From the NCBI RefSeq assembly GCF_913778665.1, contig NZ_CAJYVQ010000012.1, positions 248,001-312,000 on the forward strand: 64,000 nt of DNA, written 5' to 3'. The notes under the pieces were generated by a model. That model did not search any database. It saw only the letters and a program-made list of their open reading frames with translations, and was not told the origin of the DNA. A program made the translations under genes and the position numbers. The stretch is from an uncultured Stenotrophomonas sp. GTDB taxonomy: Bacteria > Pseudomonadota > Gammaproteobacteria > Xanthomonadales > Xanthomonadaceae. Shown here piece by piece: positions 19,203 to 28,132 of the stretch. The stretch's first letter is position 1. Each line of letters starts with the position of its first letter.

Positions 19203-19300
19203 GGCGGGGGGCGGTTGCGGGGGTGTCCGCGGCATGGATGCCGCGGCCAAGCCCCCATGGGAGGGTTCACGGCGTCCCCTGCAACCGGACCCACCCCGCC
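19203..19300. repeat. Long palindromic element, copy 2 (inverted)
   Basis: It resembles the reverse complement of the element at 18920-19021: both contain GCATGGATGC...GCGGC, CCAAGCCCCCATGG and ACGGCGTCCCC blocks. The terminal arms are less perfect here. The two copies flank the SMAG dimer and the GGGGTC hairpin. The whole 18836-19425 gap is therefore repeat DNA; I see no gene in it. Confidence 0.7.
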
Positions 19301-19425
19301 AACCCGAGGAACCCAGCTTTTGCTTCGGCGGTTGCTGTTGCCTTGGCCTGAAGCAGGCGCCGGGTGCAACCCGGCCGACACCCGCCCGGTGCTACGCTGT
19401 GGCCACCAACAACCACGGAGGCGGG

Positions 19426-20277
19426 ATGGGGGCGATCGTGTTGTTGCCGCTGTGCGTGGACGATGCTGCGCTTGACCGCTGCCTGGCCGCGCTGGATGCC
19501 GGTACCGCACCGGGCACGGCGGTCTGGTTGGCCGACGATGCACAGACCGGCCCGCGTGCGCAGGCCGTCGTTGAACACTGGCTGGCGCATACGCCATTGC
19601 AGGCCGAATACACCCGGCGCGCGCGGCCGTTGGGTGAGGTGGCCCATCTGGATGAAATGCTTCGCGCCTGCGATGGCATGGACGTGGCCGTGCTGGCACC
19701 GGACAGCGTGCCGGCACCCGGCTGGTTGCAGCAACTGCAGGATGCCTTTGCCCGCGACGCTGCGATCGCCACTGCCACGCCTTGGTGCAATGCCGGCGAA
19801 ACCGCCGCCTGGCCGCGCCTGGGCGAGATCAATCCCGCGCCCGACGATCCGGCGCTGCTGGCCCATACCTGCGCGACCCTGCCGGCGCTGCACCCGGAAC
19901 TGCCCTCGGCGGTTACCCATGCGGTGCTGGTGCGCGGCAACGCGCGCCGTCGCGCCGGAGGCCTTGATGTGGACAGCTACGCGGGATGGAACGCGGCACT
20001 GGTCGACCTCAGCCTGCGCATGGCCGGGCTGGGCTGGCGCAATGTGCTGTGCGAGACCGCCTTCGTCAGCCGTGCAGGGGAGGCGATCAGCCGCGATGGC
20101 GATCTCGAAGCACTGGCCGCGCGCTGGCCGGGCTGGGTGCCGCGGTTGGCGGACTTCCTGATGCACGACCCGTTGCACGGGCTGCGTGCCGATCTGCAAC
20201 AGCGCATGCGGCAGGCGATAATGCCGCGCGAGCAGGGTGACCTGTTCGTCCCGTCCGTGCCGGAGTCCTCCGTTTGA
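19426..20277 (+). CDS. Glycosyltransferase family 2-like protein
   Basis: A 283-residue protein without signal peptide. The ATG at 19426 follows a GGAGGCGGG ribosome-binding site. It has the middle pattern of a family-2 transferase (VLAPDSVPAPGWLQQLQDAF followed by TPWCNAGE), which resembles the common NSDTxVxxGWLDRL...TPxSN motif. The N-terminal nucleotide-binding region is weakly conserved and no classical ED catalytic motif stands out, so activity is uncertain. It overlaps the next glycosyltransferase and probably acts with it on a surface glycan. Confidence 0.7.
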   Translation: MGAIVLLPLCVDDAALDRCLAALDAGTAPGTAVWLADDAQTGPRAQAVVEHWLAHTPLQAEYTRRARPLGEVAHLDEMLRACDGMDVAVLAPDSVPAPGWLQQLQDAFARDAAIATATPWCNAGETAAWPRLGEINPAPDDPALLAHTCATLPALHPELPSAVTHAVLVRGNARRRAGGLDVDSYAGWNAALVDLSLRMAGLGWRNVLCETAFVSRAGEAISRDGDLEALAARWPGWVPRLADFLMHDPLHGLRADLQQRMRQAIMPREQGDLFVPSVPESSV

Positions 20278-21119
20278 ATGCTGCCATTGCCGCCATCGTC
20301 GTCACCTACCAGAGTGGCAGCACCATCGACGCCTGCCTTTCACGCCTGCGCCAGGCGCAGGACGTGGAAGAGATCAGGGTGATCGACAACGGTTCGCTCG
20401 ATGGCACCCTGGATATCGTGCAGCGGCACGCCAGCCACGACCCGCGCGTGCGTTTCGTCGGCAATCCGGACAATCCCGGCTTTGCCGCTGCCAACAACCA
20501 GGGCGTGGCCGACTCGATCAGCCCGTGGCTGGCCTTCATCAATCCGGACCTGATGGTCGAGCCGGAAACGCTGGCCGAACTTCGAGTCCGTGCCGAGGCA
20601 GTCGGCGATTGCCTGCTCGGCGTCGAGCAGCTGGACGAGCAGGGTCATGCCGACGAAGCGGTGCGCCGCCGCGACCCGGATTTCCTGTTGATGCTGCGTT
20701 CGCCTGGCAAGGGGTCGAAGCTGGCGGTGCCGCGCGATCCGAAGCAGGTGCTGCAGCAGGTGCCGGCGCTGTCGGGGGCACTGTTGATGATGCCGCGTGC
20801 GCTGTTTGATCGCATTGGCGGCTGGGATGCCGGTTATCGCCTGCATGCCGAAGACCTCGATCTGTGCCGGCGCGCGCGCGAGGCCGGCGCGAAGGTGGCG
20901 ATCGCAAACGACCTGCAGGTGCTGCATGTGCGCGGTGTTTCCAGCCGTTCGCGGCCGTTCTTCGTTGAATGGCACAAGCACAAGGGGCTGTGGCGCTACT
21001 TCCAGAAGTTCGAGGCGAGGCAGCGGTCGCTGCCGGTGCGCGTGGCGGTGTGGGGCGCGATCTGGGCGCACGCACTTGTGCTGGTGCCGCGGTTGTTGCG
21101 GCGTTCCCTGTTGCGCTGA
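20274..21119 (+). CDS. Glycosyltransferase family 2 (rhamnosyltransferase-like)
   Basis: Cytoplasmic GT-A fold transferase of 281 residues. The start is a TTG overlapping the upstream stop (TTGA), which implies translational coupling. Visible motifs are the N-terminal VVTYQSGSTIDACL, RVIDNGSLDGT, the metal-binding NPDLMV, and the catalytic-loop pattern LHAEDLDLCRRAREAG. The family includes WbbL-type rhamnosyltransferases. The acceptor is unknown; neighbouring genes suggest an envelope polysaccharide. Confidence 0.85.
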   Translation: MNAAIAAIVVTYQSGSTIDACLSRLRQAQDVEEIRVIDNGSLDGTLDIVQRHASHDPRVRFVGNPDNPGFAAANNQGVADSISPWLAFINPDLMVEPETLAELRVRAEAVGDCLLGVEQLDEQGHADEAVRRRDPDFLLMLRSPGKGSKLAVPRDPKQVLQQVPALSGALLMMPRALFDRIGGWDAGYRLHAEDLDLCRRAREAGAKVAIANDLQVLHVRGVSSRSRPFFVEWHKHKGLWRYFQKFEARQRSLPVRVAVWGAIWAHALVLVPRLLRRSLLR

Positions 21120-21142
21120 GCGCATGCTCGGCTGCATTGGGG

Positions 21143-21194
21143 GTGCATCCACGCATGGCACGGCTCTACGGATGCGCCGAGCCGATGGTCGGCT
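21143..21194 (-). repeat. Degenerate SMAG-like repeats
   Basis: On the minus strand a GTAG (21166-21169) heads an imperfect palindrome, and an AGCCGA-TGG-TCGGCT palindrome lies beside it. It sits in the gap between the glycosyltransferase and pncB. Confidence 0.45.
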
Positions 21195-21257
21195 GCATGC
21201 ACACCTGATGCGGGAGCGGGCGCCGCGGTTCACGCCGCCAGGCGCATAATCTGCCCC

Positions 21258-22457
21258 ATGCCTATCATCCAGTCCCTGCTCGACACCGACCTGTACAAGT
21301 TCACCATGATGCAGGCGGTGCTGCACCAGTATCCCGGCGCCCAGGTGCAGTACCGGTTCAAGTGCCGCACGCCCGGCATCGAGCTGGCCCGCTACATCGA
21401 CCAGATCGACGAAGAGATCGGCCACCTGTGCAGCCTGCGCTTCAGTGACGCCGAGCTGGACTACATGCGTGGCCTGCGCTTCGTGAAGCCGGACTTCGCC
21501 GATTTCCTCGGCCTGTTCCATCTCGACCGCAAGTACATCCAGCTGCGTGCTTCGAAGACTGTGCCCGGCGAGATCGAACTGGACATCACCGGCCCGTGGC
21601 TGCACACCATCCTGTTTGAAGTGCCGCTGCTGGCGATCATCAACGAAGTCTGGTTCCGCAACACCACCACCGCCGATTTCGCTGAAGGCGAGCGCCGCCT
21701 GCAGGCCAAGGCGGCGCTGCTGCGCGATACCCCTGGGTTCGAACAGTGCCGCATTGCCGATTACGGAAGCCGCCGCCGCTACTCGCGTGACTGGCATGCG
21801 CGCCTGCTGCCGTTGCTGCGCGATGCACTCGGCCCGCAGCTGGTCGGCACCAGCAACGTGCACTTCGCCCGCCTGTACGGCATGACCCCGCACGGCACGA
21901 TGGCGCACGAGTACCTGCAGGCGTTCCAGGCCCTGGGCCCGCGCCTGCGCGATTCGCAGGTGGCGGCACTGGAGTCGTGGGCACGCGAGTATCGCGGCGA
22001 TCTGGGCATCGCGCTCTCCGACGTGGTCGGCCTCGACGCGTTCCTGCGCGACTTCGACATGTATTTCTGCAAGCTGTTCGACGGCGTCCGCCATGACTCC
22101 GGCGATCCGTTCGACTGGGGGGACCGCATGCTGGCGCACTTCCAGCAGCGCCGTGTCGATGCACGCAGCAAGGTGCTGGTGTTCAGTGATGGGCTCGACA
22201 TCGCCAAGGTGATGCGCCTGTACGACTATTTCCGTGGCCGCTGCCAGGTCGCCTTCGGGGTCGGCACGCACCTGACCAACGACCTGGGCCCGACGCCGCT
22301 GAACATCGTCATCAAGATGGTCCGTTGCAACGGCCAGCCGGTGGCCAAGCTGAGCGATTCGCCGGGCAAGAGCATGTGCGACGACCCCGGCTACCTGGCC
22401 TACCTGCGTCAGGTCTTCGAATTGCCGCCGGAAGAGAAGACTTCTGTCACAAAGTGA
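21258..22457 (+). CDS. pncB: Nicotinate phosphoribosyltransferase
   Basis: Cytoplasmic enzyme of 399 residues for NAD salvage: nicotinate + PRPP + ATP give nicotinate mononucleotide. The N-terminus ([17 protein letters not shown]) is the family signature. The [10 protein letters not shown] segment carries the conserved regulatory/catalytic His, and [12 protein letters not shown] contributes to PRPP binding. The length is normal. It shows no functional link to the surrounding sugar genes. Confidence 0.97.
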   Translation: MPIIQSLLDTDLYKFTMMQAVLHQYPGAQVQYRFKCRTPGIELARYIDQIDEEIGHLCSLRFSDAELDYMRGLRFVKPDFADFLGLFHLDRKYIQLRASKTVPGEIELDITGPWLHTILFEVPLLAIINEVWFRNTTTADFAEGERRLQAKAALLRDTPGFEQCRIADYGSRRRYSRDWHARLLPLLRDALGPQLVGTSNVHFARLYGMTPHGTMAHEYLQAFQALGPRLRDSQVAALESWAREYRGDLGIALSDVVGLDAFLRDFDMYFCKLFDGVRHDSGDPFDWGDRMLAHFQQRRVDARSKVLVFSDGLDIAKVMRLYDYFRGRCQVAFGVGTHLTNDLGPTPLNIVIKMVRCNGQPVAKLSDSPGKSMCDDPGYLAYLRQVFELPPEEKTSVTK

Positions 22458-22500
22458 CGCTGTGCGTCACAACGGTGATGGAGTGCTTACTGCGCGAGTT

Positions 22501-22516
22501 TGTGATGCCCATCACA
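22501..22516. promoter_or_regulatory. CRP/Clp-type binding site upstream of wecB
   Basis: TGTGATGCCCATCACA is a perfect match to the CRP palindrome TGTGA-N6-TCACA, also the target of the Xanthomonad CRP-like regulator Clp. It lies 77 bases before the wecB start in a 135-base gap. A possible -10 (TACGAT, 22546-22551) follows. Related half-sites (GTCACA, GCGTCACA) lie just upstream at about 22446-22471. Confidence 0.6.
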
Positions 22517-22592
22517 TTTATGTGGCCGAACTTCACAGAATCGCTTACGATCGGGCGACAGGATGTTTAGCAGGCCTTGAGGGAGTTCTGCG

Positions 22593-23777
22593 GTGAAGGT
22601 TCTTTCCGTTTTCGGTACCCGTCCTGAAGCGATCAAGATGGGGCCGCTGGTCAAGGCGTTGGGTGAGGCGCCGGATATCGAATCGATCGTGTGCACCACT
22701 GGCCAGCATCGGGCGATGCTGGACCAGGTGATGTCGCTGTTCGCGATCACCGCCGACCACGACCTCGATGTCATGGTCCCCAACCAGACCCTCAACGGCC
22801 TGTGCGCCAAGCTGTTCGAGCGGCTCGACGCGCTCTACACGCAGGTGCGTCCGGATCGCGTGCTGGTGCATGGCGATACCACCACGGCGATGACCGCGGC
22901 GGTGGCCGCCTTCCACCATCGCATTCCGATCGGGCATGTCGAAGCGGGCCTGCGCACCGGCGACATCCACCGCCCGTGGCCGGAGGAAATGAACCGGCGG
23001 GTGATCGATGTGGTGGCCGACCACCTGTTCGCACCCACGCCGAGCTCGCGCAGCAACCTGGCCCGCGAGCACCTGGGTGGCAACATCGTGGTCACCGGCA
23101 ACACCGTCATCGATGCCCTGCAGCAGACCGTGCAGCAGCTCGATCGCGATCCCGCGCTGCGTGCCCGGGCCGATGCGCCGTTCCAGATGCTCGACCCGAA
23201 GCGTCGCTTGCTGCTGGTCACTGGCCACCGGCGCGAGAGTTTCGGCCAGGGTTTCCTGGATATCTGCCGCGCGCTGGCCGAACTGGCCCGGCGCGAAGAC
23301 CTTCAGGTGCTGTACCCGGTGCATCTCAACCCGAACGTGCAGGGCCCGGTCAACGCCGAGCTCGGCCACCTGCACAACGTGCACCTGGTGCCGCCGCAGG
23401 ATTACCTCAGCTTCGTGCGCCTGATGCAGCGCGCCGACGTGATCCTCACCGATTCGGGCGGCGTGCAGGAAGAAGCGCCGGCACTGGCCAAGCCGGTGCT
23501 GGTGATGCGCGATGTGACCGAGCGTCCGGAAGCGGTTGAAGCTGGCGTCGTGAAGCTGGTCGGCACCATGCCGGCGCGCATCGTCGAGTCGGTCAACGCC
23601 GCACTGGCACAGCCGGCGCACGCCACCCGTTTTGATCCCGATGCCAGCCCGTACGGCGACGGACGCGCCAGTGCGCGCATCGTCGCCGCGCTGCGCGGCC
23701 AGCCGTTGCCCGAATTCAAGCCCGGCCATCGCAGCGCCGGCCTCGCTCCCTCTCCTCTGCACGAAGTGACGCCATGA
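22593..23777 (+). CDS. wecB: UDP-N-acetylglucosamine 2-epimerase (non-hydrolysing)
   Basis: Converts UDP-GlcNAc to UDP-ManNAc in the cytoplasm; 394 residues. Signatures are the N-terminal VFGTRPEAIKMGPLV, HVEAGLRTGD followed by RPWPEEMNRR, and the UDP-binding DSGGVQEEAPAL with VMRDVTERPEAV. As the first gene of the NfrAB-like cluster, it likely supplies UDP-ManNAc to the downstream glycosyltransferase, as WecB does for the E. coli NfrAB glycan. It overlaps the next gene by four bases (ATGA). Confidence 0.95.
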   Translation: MKVLSVFGTRPEAIKMGPLVKALGEAPDIESIVCTTGQHRAMLDQVMSLFAITADHDLDVMVPNQTLNGLCAKLFERLDALYTQVRPDRVLVHGDTTTAMTAAVAAFHHRIPIGHVEAGLRTGDIHRPWPEEMNRRVIDVVADHLFAPTPSSRSNLAREHLGGNIVVTGNTVIDALQQTVQQLDRDPALRARADAPFQMLDPKRRLLLVTGHRRESFGQGFLDICRALAELARREDLQVLYPVHLNPNVQGPVNAELGHLHNVHLVPPQDYLSFVRLMQRADVILTDSGGVQEEAPALAKPVLVMRDVTERPEAVEAGVVKLVGTMPARIVESVNAALAQPAHATRFDPDASPYGDGRASARIVAALRGQPLPEFKPGHRSAGLAPSPLHEVTP

Positions 23778-25978
23778 CCCAGACAGGCCGACGTACCTTC
23801 CTCTTGGTGTCCACCGCACTGGCCCTGGCCAGCAGCGCGGCCATCGCCAGCGCGGCCGACACCGCGGCCGGGCAGTTCGCCGAATGGACCGGCGACAGCA
23901 CCGTGACCCGGCAGATGACGCTGCGCCAGCTGGGCTTCCGCCAGCCGCTGGTGCTCAGTGGCCAGGAGAGCCAGCGCGAGATCTACCTGCCTGTGCCGGT
24001 GGGCGTGCCGACCCGCGACGCTCAGCTGCAGCTGGATGGCCGCTACGTGCGTGGCCACACCGGCCGCACCTCCGGGCTGTGGTCGGTCGATGGTGACCCG
24101 ATCGCCGCGCGCTCGATCACCGATGCGCAGGGCGATGCCAGCCAGCTGCTGGCGATCGATGGCGAGCCCCGCGACAACGGCTTCGTCCGCGTCGGCGTGG
24201 GCTGGTGGTCGATCGTTTCCGATTACCGCTGCGCCGACCAGAGCGCACCGGCCAACGTGCTGCGGCTGTCTCCCGATTCGCGCTTCAGCTACCGCTTCGA
24301 TGGTCGTGCGGTGGATACGGTGGCCAAGGCCTGGGGGGCATTACCGCCGCGCGTGCGCCTGCTGGTCGATGGCAAGTCGTTGCAGGCCGCGTCGTATGAT
24401 GCAGCCTGGCGTATCGGTGCCGCGCTGCAGACCGGCGGCAAGCAGGTGGATGTGGTCGCCTTGCCCAAGGTCGGCGACAGCGTCGACCTGACCGGCATCA
24501 GCATTCCGGCCAGCCTGATGGGTGTGCCGGCCTACGCTGCGCTGGCCGCTGGCGAGCGCACGCACGCGATCAAGGACTTGGCCGAAATCGGCGCACTGCT
24601 GTCGCTGCGTGACAGCGGTCCGCTGGCGGCGGATGTGATGATCGGCAGTGAAGCCCTGCGCAACGGCGTGCGCGCCGCGCTCGATGCCCTGGCCACGCAG
24701 GTGGGTGCCAGCGGCGCCGATGCCGCCAGCGCGTTCAGCGCGTGGCGTGCGGCCGACATGGGCGCGCTGGAAAAGCCGGTGGCCGCCGCGTCGGTGAGCG
24801 TGGCCGCAGTGGCCGGCCGTCCGACCCTGGTGGTTGATCCGGCCGCCGGTGGCAAGGTCGCCGGGTTGCTGTCCGAACAATGGCGCGCGTATGCACTGGG
24901 TCGTTCGCTGAAGGTCGATCAGGCCGGTGCCCCGCCGATGCAGGGTGACCTGGTGCTGCTCAGCCGCCTGGGCAATATCGCCGGCACCCAGGACATCGTC
25001 AGCCGCGGCGACCGCACTGCCAGCTTCGAGCTGGGCGCGCTGTCGGCCGATGGCCGCCTGCCCGAGGAAGTGGTGATCGACGTCTCCGCTGCGCCGAACG
25101 CGGGCGGGCAGGGCGCGGTGGCCACGATCTTCTTCAACGATTACCTGCTGGGTGCCAAGGTGCTGTCGGCCAATGGCAAGCCGCAGCGCCTGGTGGCCAA
25201 GGTGCCGGCCTACGCACTGTCGGCGCGCAACGAAGTCCGCGTCAGCTTCCTGCGCCAGCCCGCGCGGCCGTACTGCCATGACCCGGCCACGGCATTCCCG
25301 GTATCGATCCTGCCCAGCAGCCACATCAAGCTGGCCAAGCGCACCCTCGGTACCGACTTCATCGGTGCCGCCAGCCTGCTGTCGCGTTCCAACGAAGTGT
25401 TCGTGCCGGGCACCTGGCTGCAGGATGCGCCGGCGTCGCTGGCCAAGGTGATCGCCATTGCCAGTGCTGTCGGTACCTCGCCGGAAGCCGCCGAACTGAA
25501 GGTGGTCGATGCCGGTGCGGCGATCAGCCCGGCCAAGCCCTACCTGGCCTTCGGCGTGGCGCCCTCGGGCTTCACTCTGGCCGGCCTGAAGGATGGCCAC
25601 CTGGTGATCGCCGGTAAGCCGCAGGCACTGCTGGACCTGACCGGGGTTGAACATGCCGCCGCAGTACAGGTGGCCTCGGCCGGCGGCCAGACTGGCGTGC
25701 TGTACAGCGACCTCGGCACACAGGGGCCGACGCTGGACACCCCGTTCCGCCTGCTGCGCGGTGACCTGGCGGTGATCGATGGCAGCGACGTGGTGCGCGA
25801 CTTCGACAGCCAGGACCCGTACGGCTCGCGCATCGCCGAAGAAGGCAATCCGCAGTCGGGCTGGGAAAAGCACATGGTATGGCTGCTGATCGCCGTCGGC
25901 GTGGTGGTGTTCGCGCTGCTGGCCGCCCGCATCACCCAGGTCCGCCGCCGCCGCAAGTCCGCCAGCACCGGGCACTGA
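23774..25978 (+). CDS. BcsB-like periplasmic polysaccharide synthase subunit
   Basis: A 734-residue protein with a signal peptide (residues 1-28, ending IASAAD) and one C-terminal membrane helix (about residues 701-720, MVWLLIAVGVVVFALLAARI). In between are beta-rich, jelly-roll-like parts with BcsB features, for example LQLDGRYVRGHTGR near the N-terminus and VATIFFNDYLLGAKVL with ALSARNEVRVSFLRQ near the end. BcsB proteins guide the nascent glycan through the periplasm beside an inner-membrane synthase. This one overlaps wecB and sits seven bases before nfrB, so it is probably the co-polymerase of the NfrB-type synthase. Confidence 0.8.
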   Translation: MTQTGRRTFLLVSTALALASSAAIASAADTAAGQFAEWTGDSTVTRQMTLRQLGFRQPLVLSGQESQREIYLPVPVGVPTRDAQLQLDGRYVRGHTGRTSGLWSVDGDPIAARSITDAQGDASQLLAIDGEPRDNGFVRVGVGWWSIVSDYRCADQSAPANVLRLSPDSRFSYRFDGRAVDTVAKAWGALPPRVRLLVDGKSLQAASYDAAWRIGAALQTGGKQVDVVALPKVGDSVDLTGISIPASLMGVPAYAALAAGERTHAIKDLAEIGALLSLRDSGPLAADVMIGSEALRNGVRAALDALATQVGASGADAASAFSAWRAADMGALEKPVAAASVSVAAVAGRPTLVVDPAAGGKVAGLLSEQWRAYALGRSLKVDQAGAPPMQGDLVLLSRLGNIAGTQDIVSRGDRTASFELGALSADGRLPEEVVIDVSAAPNAGGQGAVATIFFNDYLLGAKVLSANGKPQRLVAKVPAYALSARNEVRVSFLRQPARPYCHDPATAFPVSILPSSHIKLAKRTLGTDFIGAASLLSRSNEVFVPGTWLQDAPASLAKVIAIASAVGTSPEAAELKVVDAGAAISPAKPYLAFGVAPSGFTLAGLKDGHLVIAGKPQALLDLTGVEHAAAVQVASAGGQTGVLYSDLGTQGPTLDTPFRLLRGDLAVIDGSDVVRDFDSQDPYGSRIAEEGNPQSGWEKHMVWLLIAVGVVVFALLAARITQVRRRRKSASTGH

Positions 25979-25984
25979 TCCGTC

Positions 25985-28132
25985 GTGGACGGTCTGTTCT
26001 GGAACATCCAGCTGGCCAACTACTACGCCGCCCTGGAAACAGTGGCGGCGGCAGTCGCCGTGCTGATCCTGATCTCCAGCCTCGATGACCTGTTCATCGA
26101 CGTCTGGTATTGGACCCGCGAAACCTGGCGCACGCTGACGGTCAAGAAGCGCCGCGAGTACAAGCCGCTGACCCAGCAGGACCTGCTGCAGCGGCCGGAA
26201 CAGCCGCTGGCGATCATGGTGCCGGCGTGGATGGAATACGACGTCATCGCGCAGATGGTCGAGAACATGATCAATGTGCTCGATTACCGCGAGTACGTGG
26301 TGTTCGTCGGCACCTATCCCAATGACCAGGCGACCATTGATGAAGTCGAGCGCATGCGCCGCCGCTACAAGCGCCTGCGCCGGGTGGAAGTGCCGCATGA
26401 CGGCCCGACCAGCAAGGCCGACTGCCTGAACTGGCTGATCCTGTCGATCTTCGACTACGAGAAGCGCCACGACATCGAGTTCGCCGGCGTCATCCTGCAT
26501 GACAGCGAAGACGTGCTGCACCCGATGGAACTGCGGTTCTTCAACTATCTGCTGCCGCGCAAGGACATGATCCAGCTGCCGGTGACCTCGCTGGACCGCG
26601 AGTGGTACGAGCTGGTGGCCGGCGTGTACATGGACGAGTTCGCCGAATGGCACGCCAAGGATCTGGTAGTGCGCGAAAGCGTCTCCGGCATGGTGCCCTC
26701 GGCCGGCGTCGGCACCTGCTTCTCGCGGCGCGCACTGCTGGCGCTGAGCGAGCAGACCGACAACCAGCCGTTCAACACCGACAGCCTGACCGAGGATTAC
26801 GACGTCGGAGCGCGCCTGGCCGCAATGGGCATGCACTCGATCTTCGCCCGCTTCCCGGTGCACTTCCTGGTGCGCCGGCCGTCGTGGTTCGGCTGGGGGC
26901 CGGTACGCGAGCGCACCCAGCAGATGGCGCTGTGCGTGCGCGAATACTTCCCCGACAACTTCCGCGCGTCGTACCGGCAGAAAGCACGCTGGGTGCTGGG
27001 CATCGGCCTGCAGAGCTGGGAAACGCTGGGGTGGCGCGGATCGCTGGCCACCAAGTACCTGCTGGCCCGCGACCGCAAGGGCATCATCACTTCGTTCGTC
27101 AGCATCATCGCCTACGTCATCTTCCTGCAGCTGCTGCTGTTCTGGCTGCTGAAGGTGACCGGTGTGTGGACCCTGCAGTATCCCAGCGTGTTCCAGGCCG
27201 GGACCTGGCAGATGAACATCGCGCTGCTGACCACCGCAGCGCTGGCGACCCGTGTGGTGCAGCGTTTCTACTTCGTCAACCGGCTGTATGGCTGGGAACA
27301 CGCGTTGATGTCGATCCCGCGCATGGTGGTCGGCAACATGGTCAACTTCATGGCCACGGCGCGTGCGTGGAAGATGTTCCTGGCCTACCTGCTGTTCGGC
27401 AAGCGCATGGTCTGGGACAAGACCATGCATGACTTCCCCGATGCGTCGGCGCTGGTGCAGACGCGCAAGCGCCTCGGCGAACTGCTGACCACCTGGCAGG
27501 CGGTCGAGCCGGAGCGGCTGGAAGAGGCCTTGCAGCAACAGCAGGGCGGGCGCAAGCAGCCGCTCGGCCGCATCCTGTTGTCGCAGGGCTGGCTGGATGA
27601 CGAAACCCTGGCCGAAGCGATTGCCTTCCAGGGCGACCTGCAGCGCGCGGTGATCGATGTCGATTACCTGACCCGCGGCGAATTCCCGGTCAGCGTCGAT
27701 GCCTGCGTGCAGTGGCGCATGCTGCCGTTGCCGCCGCTGCGGGACGACACGCTGCGCCTGGCCGTGGCCAATCCGCTGTCCGAGGCCGCGCTGGCCCTGC
27801 TCAAGCAGGAAACCGGCAACGCGCATGTCGAACAGAGCGTGGCCCGCGAAAGCGAGATCAACGCGGGGTTGCGCATGATCGGCGGTGCCGAGCAGTGGCG
27901 TATCGATACCGTGCCGCTGCTGGGCGACCTGCTGGTGGAGATGCAGCTGATCGACCACGCGCGGTTCGAGATCGCGCTGGACGAGTACAAGCCGCAACGC
28001 GATGGCCGCATCGGCGATTACCTGGTGACCAAGGGCATCGCCACCGAAGAGGCCGTTGCCCAGGCCATGGAAGAGCAGCGCCGCCGTGCCGCGTTGCTGC
28101 AGTCACCGCCTCCCGGAGTCGTAACGGCATGA
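25985..28132 (+). CDS. nfrB: NfrB-type c-di-GMP-responsive membrane glycosyltransferase
   Basis: A processive-type inner-membrane GT2 synthase of 715 residues starting at GTG 25985. An N-terminal membrane helix is followed by the catalytic domain with ILHDSEDV (metal-binding), SLTEDYDVGARL (base) and RQKARWVLG (Q-x-x-R-W product motif), then several membrane helices (residues ~360-450). The C-terminal third carries two predicted MshEN modules, RLGELL...ALQQQ with PLGRILLSQGWL...AIAFQ, and LLGDLLVEMQLI with RIGDYLVTKGIATEEAVAQA. These 24-residue motif pairs bind c-di-GMP in MshE and NfrB. E. coli NfrB makes the ManNAc-based phage N4 glycan receptor, and the neighbouring wecB and nfrA-like genes support that role here. 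Confidence 0.92.
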   Translation: MDGLFWNIQLANYYAALETVAAAVAVLILISSLDDLFIDVWYWTRETWRTLTVKKRREYKPLTQQDLLQRPEQPLAIMVPAWMEYDVIAQMVENMINVLDYREYVVFVGTYPNDQATIDEVERMRRRYKRLRRVEVPHDGPTSKADCLNWLILSIFDYEKRHDIEFAGVILHDSEDVLHPMELRFFNYLLPRKDMIQLPVTSLDREWYELVAGVYMDEFAEWHAKDLVVRESVSGMVPSAGVGTCFSRRALLALSEQTDNQPFNTDSLTEDYDVGARLAAMGMHSIFARFPVHFLVRRPSWFGWGPVRERTQQMALCVREYFPDNFRASYRQKARWVLGIGLQSWETLGWRGSLATKYLLARDRKGIITSFVSIIAYVIFLQLLLFWLLKVTGVWTLQYPSVFQAGTWQMNIALLTTAALATRVVQRFYFVNRLYGWEHALMSIPRMVVGNMVNFMATARAWKMFLAYLLFGKRMVWDKTMHDFPDASALVQTRKRLGELLTTWQAVEPERLEEALQQQQGGRKQPLGRILLSQGWLDDETLAEAIAFQGDLQRAVIDVDYLTRGEFPVSVDACVQWRMLPLPPLRDDTLRLAVANPLSEAALALLKQETGNAHVEQSVARESEINAGLRMIGGAEQWRIDTVPLLGDLLVEMQLIDHARFEIALDEYKPQRDGRIGDYLVTKGIATEEAVAQAMEEQRRRAALLQSPPPGVVTA

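Noticed and set aside
24341..27997. A 1218-codon open frame on the minus strand
   Set aside because: It lies opposite the BcsB-like and nfrB genes and arises from GC-rich codon bias. Its translation is His/Arg/Gln-rich low-complexity sequence with no motifs.
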